Positions 6,601-9,540 of a stretch of 9,540 bases of DNA are shown here, piece by piece; within the stretch, counting starts at the first letter, position 1; each line of letters begins with the position of its first letter. This stretch comes from an uncultured Oscillospiraceae bacterium. Its GTDB lineage: Bacteria > Bacillota > Clostridia > Oscillospirales > Oscillospiraceae. Made by a program: the position numbers and the translations under genes. The notes beneath the pieces were generated by a model. The model was not told the DNA's origin. It searched no databases and saw only the letters and a program-made list of their open reading frames with translations. The DNA lies in NCBI GenBank assembly GCA_949093475.1, contig CARXAY010000033.1, positions 1 through 9,540 on the forward strand, written 5' to 3'.

Positions 6601-9540
6601 ATCAGCGGTGTCCTTGATGTAGTGGAGCTTCACGTCATAGAGCTGGTTCGTGCCCCGCTTGAGGATCACGGTGATGGCCACGTCCCGGTGGGGCATATCG
6701 AAGGAGATGGTGTTGCCCACCATGGTGTAATGATAGTCCCCGTGGGTCTGGAGGGGGAAGCCCAGCGGCGTGACCAGCACCCGGTCGATGATGTACCCCT
6801 CTGCGGGCGCGACTTGGATATACACCCGCTGGCCTTGAACGGCGATCACCTCGGCGTGGCCGTGGTTGGCCCGGTCGAGGCTGTCCTGATCGGTGTGATT
6901 CGGCCCGTCGTACACGTCTCCGGCGGCGATGCTGGCGCGCCCGGCGTCGTCCTCCGGCGCTTTGAGCATCAGGATGGCGGAGTGTTCGTTCTCCTTCGGC
7001 TCGGTGCGGGAGAAGGTGACGTAGACATGGTTTTCTCCCGGATGCACCACGAAGGACTTCTGCTGCCTGTCCCCGTTGGTGGCGATATGGGCCAAATTGA
7101 CCATTTGGCCCACGTCCTCATAGAGAACGTAGGCGGAGCGCAGGTAGAATCCATTGGCGGACAAGGCGCTGGTGAGCAGATTCACCGTCTGGCCCGCCGC
7201 GACCCCGGCCGGGCCGGCGGTGTTGCCCCACGGGTTGGCCGCATCCCGGCGCAGGGGGGACAGCGAACCCAACAGGGCGGTCGTCCACCCCGGATAATAG
7301 AGGGTGGCGTTGGCGGCGTCAATGGGAGCTTCCGGATCGGCCGTGTCGTCGATCACGTGGAGGTAGACCTCCGCCTTCACCTCCGTGGTGCTGTAGGTCA
7401 CCTCCACGGTGACGTTTTCCTCCACCATGGGGAAGGTGATCCTCCCGTGTCCCGTGGCCGGATCGACCTGCTGGGTGAAGGGAACGTTCACCCCGGAGAC
7501 GGTGGTGACCTTGACCTTCGCCACATAGGCGCTGCCGTTGGTGTTCCAATAATAATCCGTAGTGACCCAGTCCGTCCCCGCCCGGGCCGTGACGGTCACG
7601 GCAGCGCCGTTGACATAGACGGGGGTGGGCGTCGCGGGAGGCACAGGCTGGCTGCGGGGGCTGACGATGGTGGCGTAGTTGGCGGTGTCGCCGGTGGGCG
7701 CGCCGGTGACCACCAGCGTGGCGTTATACTCCTCCACGCCGTCGTCGGCGAACTTCACATACACCGTCACGTCGCCTTCCGGCATGACAAAGCCGGTGTT
7801 CTGGGAGAAGAGCGGCCCAAGGGGCAGGCCGGGCACGATGCCGAAGGACTGGGGCACGACCTTGATGTACTCGATGCGGTAGCCGGGGTGGACGGACAGG
7901 TCAAGATTGATCCACTGGCCGGGTTGGGCGTGGCGCAGCTTGTTTTTCAGCACCTTGTCGAACCACGCGTTGTTCCGGCTGGGGGTGGGCTGGTCGTTAT
8001 AGGCCTCGTCGTTGACCACGATCTGGGCGGTGTACTCCTTGTCCTTGTCCACCTTGCCGTAGGTGACGTGGATGGTCACGCCCCCCTTGCCGGGCGCTTC
8101 GGCGGCGGGCATCTTAAAGGTGATCTGGAGCTTGTCGTTCTGCTTCCAGCCCGGGTGGTTGGCGATGTCCTCCGGCGCAGTGCCCGGCCACACGGTCTCG
8201 TCTTTCAGATCGCTGGTGGGGGGATCTTGAAGCACGGAGATCCACTCATAGGGCACGGGTTTGCCGTCGGTATCGTAAACTTCCAGCTTGGTGATGGCGT
8301 AGCCCGCGTCCTCATTGGGGGTGAAGGTGGTGACCACGGTGTTGGTGGCCTTCACAAAGCGGGTATCCATCCCCGGCGCGTCCACCTCCATGGTCTTATG
8401 CTCGGCGGCGGTCAGGCCGGTGACCTCCGTGGCTGCACCGTGGCCGCCGGGGAGGTTGGATTCCGCCGGGCCGGACACCATGAGAGTCAGGGGCAGGTCG
8501 TCCTGCTCCACCTTCCCCTCGGCAAACTTGACATACACATGGACATTGTCCTCCGGCATGGCAAATTCACCCTCATCCCCTGTGGGGACAAAGGTGCTTC
8601 GCACCCGTTGGCCGTTCACAATATGGGTGAGGTCGATGATGCGGCCCGTTTTCTCCTCCACGGCGTAGGCGGCGGTGATGTGACGGCCCTCGCCGGGTTC
8701 AGTCGTCAGGGAGAGAACGTCCCCGGCGTACAGATCGGCGATGACCTGCGTATCCGCCGTGGCGGGGTTGTTCCCCGTGGCGTTGGCCACGTCGGTGGAC
8801 AGCTCCGCGTCGTCCCCCGCCCCGACGTTGGAGAGGTGGAGGGTGGCGGTGTACTTGGGCAGCTCCGTGGTGCGCTGCTTGAAGTTGATGCGAACGGTGG
8901 TGGAGCGGGGCGGCATGGTAAAGGCGATGCCGCCGGGGGCGTACCACCAAGAGATCGCGTTTCCGCCCGAGTCGGTGATGTTGATGGAAGAGGAATCCAC
9001 ATACGACCCGGCGATTTTGTGGATGTTCACGTAGACCGTGTCCCGGTCAAAGGCCACGCCCTCCTCCTCCCGCAGGGGCTTGCTCTGGCCGCTGTACACC
9101 GGGTCGCTGTCCGGCGCGGCAAGCACCGTCGCGCCGCCGGCGTCGGTGTGGACGATCTGGGTAAAGTTGGCGTAGTTGTTCCCTTCCTTGTTTGCCTCGT
9201 CGCTTCCCTTGTCCTGATAGGCCGGGCCGAACACCTCCAGCTTCAGGCGGTATTTCACCTCGTCGGGCCAGCCCTTCTTGAACCACACGTTGACGTTCAC
9301 GTTGGCCGCGGGCATGACAAACTCGCCGTCCTGATAGCCAAACGCCCCGGAGAGGGTGCCGGTCACGCCCAGCGGCGGGTCGATGGTCACCCGGTCGATG
9401 TAATAGCCGTCAAAGGCGTACAGGTCGTAGGGGATGGTCGTTCCGGGCACGGCGAAGGTGGAGAACACCGCGCTCTTATAATAGTTGGCCAGCGTGCCGC
9501 CGTTGACAGCAAACGTACCCTGACCCACGCCGTCCATGGA
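163..9540 (-). CDS. Giant repeat-rich surface protein with C-terminal dockerin-like module (5' end outside window)
   Basis: An uninterrupted frame of 3,125 visible codons before the TGA at 165-163. It stays open through the right edge: the codon before the ATG at 9537-9535 is TCC (Ser), and the protein begins inside a repeat unit with no signal peptide. That Met is therefore probably internal and the full protein is longer than 3,125 residues. Numbering that Met as 1, the domains are: about 20 InlB-B-like repeat units (1-2467), an Ig-like non-repeat region (2468-2691), a carboxypeptidase-regulatory-like domain (2692-2875), a dockerin-like module (2876-2964) and an acidic tail (2965-3124). Only five cysteines were found, at 1145, 1176, 1202, 2829 and 2939. 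No transmembrane helix, SLH domain or working LPxTG signal is visible. Proteins of this layout in gut Firmicutes are exported and thought to act in adhesion or extracellular assembly. The specific partner is unknown, and the function here is inference from architecture. There is no catalytic domain in the visible part. Confidence 0.93.
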   Translation of the reverse strand, partial: SMDGVGQGTFAVNGGTLANYYKSAVFSTFAVPGTTIPYDLYAFDGYYIDRVTIDPPLGVTGTLSGAFGYQDGEFVMPAANVNVNVWFKKGWPDEVKYRLKLEVFGPAYQDKGSDEANKEGNNYANFTQIVHTDAGGATVLAAPDSDPVYSGQSKPLREEEGVAFDRDTVYVNIHKIAGSYVDSSSINITDSGGNAISWWYAPGGIAFTMPPRSTTVRINFKQRTTELPKYTATLHLSNVGAGDDAELSTDVANATGNNPATADTQVIADLYAGDVLSLTTEPGEGRHITAAYAVEEKTGRIIDLTHIVNGQRVRSTFVPTGDEGEFAMPEDNVHVYVKFAEGKVEQDDLPLTLMVSGPAESNLPGGHGAATEVTGLTAAEHKTMEVDAPGMDTRFVKATNTVVTTFTPNEDAGYAITKLEVYDTDGKPVPYEWISVLQDPPTSDLKDETVWPGTAPEDIANHPGWKQNDKLQITFKMPAAEAPGKGGVTIHVTYGKVDKDKEYTAQIVVNDEAYNDQPTPSRNNAWFDKVLKNKLRHAQPGQWINLDLSVHPGYRIEYIKVVPQSFGIVPGLPLGPLFSQNTGFVMPEGDVTVYVKFADDGVEEYNATLVVTGAPTGDTANYATIVSPRSQPVPPATPTPVYVNGAAVTVTARAGTDWVTTDYYWNTNGSAYVAKVKVTTVSGVNVPFTQQVDPATGHGRITFPMVEENVTVEVTYSTTEVKAEVYLHVIDDTADPEAPIDAANATLYYPGWTTALLGSLSPLRRDAANPWGNTAGPAGVAAGQTVNLLTSALSANGFYLRSAYVLYEDVGQMVNLAHIATNGDRQQKSFVVHPGENHVYVTFSRTEPKENEHSAILMLKAPEDDAGRASIAAGDVYDGPNHTDQDSLDRANHGHAEVIAVQGQRVYIQVAPAEGYIIDRVLVTPLGFPLQTHGDYHYTMVGNTISFDMPHRDVAITVILKRGTNQLYDVKLHYIKDTADVNVNDFAQLAWLDGGTAMTLQADLLDSAADVWRDDQKTEIREGTQVTLTGHLAAATDPAKPDTILSAFVLRSNGTLVPLNPALEGEQAEAGGDSNYPATFTMPAADVDVYLVVTTEPPPTPWHTAVLVVTDTSPSKVNLGLNEGDLWKTSDTTAKTAITDDGSPACVWMPVAEGEKYYVRPRAHSGYAFVPPATMSCNDGAHGGNMYTESNSPYLYSDTMDKCNKAALIHFVSDEALDLTVIVRDPENPSDGSVTNKLLTRQPTANPPVDDLELTSTNVGGAYQIMKGVTPGEPILLTATPDPDNENITATAQIRYIDGTVDDIPLTKQADGTLTGSIPMPSSNATIIVTFHGDYTGTLTLVDLSVKDKTAQATMSESTGTAPDRVTVNHLGTQDHLYHLPHGTTLTANMVKNDNLAGKTVYALLNRKGSTTVMTPSGQNAEGVDEYTHTINRADAEIVFVVRDDTDAKNYVASVTTVNKPDGTADPTIATSTPDQPGGAVWTVAPKDDTVTVTMDVPAGYEARLSIDNGLTLTLTGPLLTGPLNGPLTGQQATFTMPAADTRVTITYVRTSYTLTLREYAPVGTTNPTEIILDNDPTQNFYVDHDGDTATETQMTGGELVTLTQATPDATVTGMTLLSATWTAANGESGFLGVGNTFPMPSADTVVTVRYGKRDDSPFIALVKTEGGDGLPGNVATLLSNDTNTTVNGDSPYWVEGLKDDAIRVVYTIEPGYIAQVTAYKRGDTSTQYPVASVASASNGTATVTMPGGTDIVILITYSKDDGPKEGDVILQLVQHGTQEGNRANVTSPFAGTLNPATIAMDGANTPGDGITVTNWNWKDAIETPEVSYATMGDELFVYANWATNYQVVKMTVAVRRTAGDGTKTETPEVPIAVSRYGAAAAGRTLMPYVNKANGEAAVVRVYYGNIFWARLHIVPHDAGGEDVKGNKTSATDSRGVNTVTSTGAKPIRREGDRLLDFMGNSKEIVQTTAIPDTTLPNNQRLVGVVWESAGKGASAAEKSTDPATPNQYDFEMPAENVDFYAVYEEESDNHSYIAKVKFADDSAHLGSAQNAVTITNQSDTAAAKGSYWTAAKKGENIVVNVKVAPGYKAEIISAKVDDQTKVPAGRVWTDDFHYYISRTQFAPNLTLGKDASFSMPADTDATVTIRFVKGYDLSLEVKDTSGKADDAATPPQVNKAVVTTNESPARTLEGVSTKPDGSGITNPTGPLKAVENGKRISTTVTNATTDVEHRVFRNSLFAGGTVRVDAPTPGAAAGDPPVPATQPYEYDMPSADVLETVVFLNEETPLLAKVEVKGEFDINGNTAKPIVDHTDTTSPDGGTTPAANKTTTGTVWTTTTRAAEGTDVPHTIDMTLTVAKGYIAKIRVRRDDDDYYNNPTDETKWNWLDFEDYAFTEVTTTAADGTVKTLLPGDAQRDEVQMGYKANLIDQPSAFDASVSGDQHFRFTMAYDTTDGKWKATDVTVIVEFVFAGNIPQPFDPRNVKDDDYDRKPAFLENGFIYGENRGDFAVVEIPTLIKQIADGEELFHSDNHTSVSEATVDPKNAVKFSFFLYDADADTYTPLTLGTDVLLAPYDTEDAATYTAGDPYNYYKGDNALWEGPNHWHPGGLENEVQFTGSKFKLIPTDPDKTSGKRTDGAQALYDMLNNKRLGSLEEYEEQDGDAKKTKYRTTLYVIAEDTIGQKSAYTQVWIRPHFTLDVSVISYAPNHTTTASLYPLMDQDAIDLASGYKDKDGNVVAGATQVTVDLTDPEWDKDFAHYRWNDTVKPLLTDQTSYTGEVLPANKYHQKVRVRSSELLGGFDSSYDPGAATLLKNVLPGAQTKYAMTLEKTSCLTYTRVDLDLSPALPGFDLTATPPTFPDYYKDDTLTYSVQDLVYLITGDVNGDGFTKWQDYDMVYTYVWRDYPWNNTQTEAPDSSDPNYAALMADWKLSTYNPESRAYRCDLNGDGVLSVQDLELVQTLFDYNRSVEDYRWRLVKDGVVEKNVLPFGFGQEKAGFNDTLFSLRADDGEPFPVERDEYWSQLVDPETTEAPPLNNPYVDEDGLLWDGLIDGPEDSGNAPSGGKPGHRDEDEFMEIPAGEEAMDWNNSFSDAVFDLPMDDPLDRLFPDDNVPGEALPETPADTTNEE
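166..171 (-). promoter_or_regulatory. Ribosome binding site of ilvE inside the end of the giant gene
   Basis: On the minus strand, GAGGAG reads as the last two codons (Glu-Glu) of the giant gene. It sits directly before its TGA and 10 bases before the ilvE ATG at 155. The same bases therefore encode protein and serve as a Shine-Dalgarno sequence. Ribosomes ending the giant protein would be placed at the ilvE start, which suggests translational coupling (inference). No convincing -35/-10 pair was seen in the roughly 100 bases upstream. Confidence 0.72.
646..912 (-). other. Dockerin-like (type I) module with two EF-hand-type Ca-binding loops
   Basis: Residues 2876-2964 of the giant protein. 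Two 12-residue loops with the dockerin D-x-N-x-D-G-x-x-x-x-x-D pattern are visible: DVNGDGFTKWQD (residues 2878-2889, bases 871-906) and DLNGDGVLSVQD (2940-2951, bases 685-720). Both keep Asp at positions 1, 5 and 12, Asn at 3 and Gly at 6. The second is followed by a helix-like LELVQTLFDYN. Dockerins bind cohesin modules or fold against a neighbouring domain in a Ca-dependent way. Loop starts are 62 residues apart, whereas the usual figure is in the 30s, owing to an insert rich in Trp, Tyr, Asn, Pro and Ser between them. Cys 2939 directly precedes the second loop. Confidence 0.82.
913..1464 (-). other. Carboxypeptidase-regulatory-like beta domain preceding the dockerin
   Basis: Residues 2692-2875 of the giant protein. 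It starts FTLDVSVISYAPNHTTTASL and ends in a segment with KYAMTLEKTSCLTYTRVDLDL. Many Clostridia surface proteins carry a domain with the layout V-x-S-Y-x-P-x-N-x-x-T-x-x-L, then Y-x-x-x-I-x-K-x-x-H-x-x-Y-T, placed directly before a G-D-x-[ND]-G-[DN]-G dockerin start. The match here is clear in order and position. Such beta-sandwich domains are thought to pair structurally with the neighbouring dockerin. The usual His of the K-x-x-H-L-x-Y-T motif is replaced by Cys 2829. The assignment rests on remembered family patterns, not a search. Confidence 0.6.
1465..2136 (-). other. Non-repeat, probably Ig-like region between repeat array and C-terminal domains
   Basis: Residues 2468-2691 of the giant protein. 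The F-x-M-P motif ends here. After a Pro/Asp-rich linker (PQPFDPRNVKDDDYDRKP), the segment reads as a single larger domain with beta-strands such as AVKFSFFLYDADAD and a closing TLYVIAEDTIGQKS-x-x-TQVWI. That closing segment resembles the last strands of Ig-like or cadherin-like folds, where V-x-A-x-D-x-x-G-x-x-S is common. It contains an Asn/His/Trp/Gly-rich loop (around GPNHWHPGG). I do not recognise a named family, and the Ig-like assignment is inference from strand pattern. Confidence 0.4.
4954..5000 (-). repeat. In-frame 12-base minisatellite coding Gly-Pro-Leu repeats
   Basis: On the plus strand the copies are GGTCAGCGGGCC (4954-4965), GTTCAGCGGGCC (4966-4977), GGTCAACAACGGGCC (4978-4992, with three extra bases) and a partial GGTCAGCG (4993-5000). 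Translated on the minus strand they give the LTGPLLTGPLNGPLTG stretch just before the F-T-M-P motif at Met 1536. Unit lengths are multiples of three, so copy-number slippage would lengthen or shorten a surface loop without breaking the frame. Confidence 0.7.
5270..5298. repeat. Perfect 10-base inverted repeat with 9-base loop inside the giant gene
   Basis: Arms ACCCCCTCGG (5270-5279) and CCGAGGGGGT (5289-5298) are exact reverse complements around a 9-base loop. The transcript would form a GC-rich hairpin inside repeat unit 12 (coding around TPSGQNAEGVDE). No U-run follows on the minus strand, so it is not an intrinsic terminator. Confidence 0.6.
5872..6237 (-). other. Repeat unit 10: divergent, three-cysteine unit of the array
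   Basis: Residues 1101-1222 of the giant protein. The opening strand (WHTAVLVVTD) and the closing strand (LDLTVIV) place it in the array, but the usual F-x-M-P is replaced by HFVSDEA. It carries three cysteines (1145, 1176, 1202), and no other array unit was seen to contain any. The middle is rich in Ser, Asn, Tyr and Gly (around MSCNDGAHGG), unlike the neighbouring units. This may be a specialised binding unit or a unit in decay. The reading frame is intact, so it is not a pseudogene segment. Confidence 0.55.
7088..7112. repeat. Perfect 10-base inverted repeat with 5-base loop inside the giant gene
   Basis: Arms TGGGCCAAAT (7088-7097) and ATTTGGCCCA (7103-7112) flank the loop TGACC. The mRNA segment codes for VGQMVNLAH in repeat unit 7 and would form a tight hairpin. 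No U-tract follows it on the minus strand, so termination is unlikely. Confidence 0.6.

Larger units (their letters stand above)
2137..9540 (-). repeat. Array of about 20 diverged InlB-B-like / bacterial repeat domain units (protein-level repeat)
   Basis: Each unit opens with a short beta-strand of the type T-A-x-L-x-V, holds a variable middle often carrying G-Y-x-I-x-x-V, and closes with F-x-M-P-x-x-[DN]-V-x-V-x-V-x-F plus a charged linker. The closing Met (numbering the first visible Met as 1) falls at residues 75, 208, 327, 476, 585, 704, 948, 1081, 1319, 1536, 1639, 1745, 1886, 2012, 2135, 2268 and 2445. Three further closings near 830, 1210 and 1430 lack Met-Pro but keep the strand that follows. 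Spacing is usually 103-149 residues, with 177 for the last unit. The pattern matches the divergent InlB B-repeat / bacterial repeat domain families of Gram-positive surface proteins. No long identical DNA repeat was seen, so the duplications look old. The likely role is a stiff beta-rich stalk or adhesive surface. The first unit is cut by the window edge. Confidence 0.85.

Noticed and set aside
2137..9540. Recurring GGCAT-containing blocks as a possible CRISPR or DNA repeat array
   Set aside because: They are the reverse complement of the Met-Pro codons in the protein repeat. Flanks differ, spacing varies and the frame is continuous.

Overview
The window is almost entirely one very large minus-strand gene. 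It runs from the right edge of the window (its true start lies beyond base 9540) down to a stop codon at 163-165. Immediately downstream is the first 51 codons of a second minus-strand gene, which runs off the left edge. No tRNA, rRNA, CRISPR array, insertion sequence or plus-strand gene could be supported. The GC-rich, C/G-ending codon use and the protein architecture (a long array of InlB-B-like repeats, then a carboxypeptidase-regulatory-like domain and a dockerin-like module) suggest a high-GC gut Clostridia member of the Oscillospiraceae/Flavonifractor kind. This placement is inferred from style, not from a marker gene.

Layout, read in the direction of transcription from right to left. 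(1) 9540 to 2137: about 20 highly diverged repeat units of roughly 105-150 residues (one is 177). Each ends in a beta-strand motif of the form F-x-M-P-x-x-[DN]-V-x-V-x-V-x-F. This is the hallmark of the divergent InlB B-repeat / bacterial repeat domain families of surface proteins. (2) 2136 to 1465: a non-repeated, probably Ig-like stretch. (3) 1464 to 913: a beta-rich domain resembling the carboxypeptidase-regulatory-like domain that precedes dockerins in many Firmicutes surface proteins. (4) 912 to 646: a dockerin-like module with two Ca-binding loops but an unusually long separation between them. (5) 645 to 163: an acidic, low-complexity tail with no recognisable cell-wall anchor. (6) 155 to 1: the N-terminus of a branched-chain amino acid aminotransferase (ilvE), whose ribosome binding site lies inside the last two codons of the giant gene.

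The giant protein is most likely exported and involved in surface adhesion or a Ca-dependent protein assembly. Its N-terminus (signal peptide, any S-layer or wall anchor) is not in the window. The link to ilvE appears to be transcriptional or translational (a 7-base gap), not functional. The points most worth follow-up are the atypical dockerin, the two alternating repeat subtypes, an isolated three-cysteine repeat unit, an in-frame 12-base minisatellite, two intragenic hairpins, and the tight junction between a giant surface gene and a housekeeping metabolic gene. I did not find evidence of a wholly new type of system.
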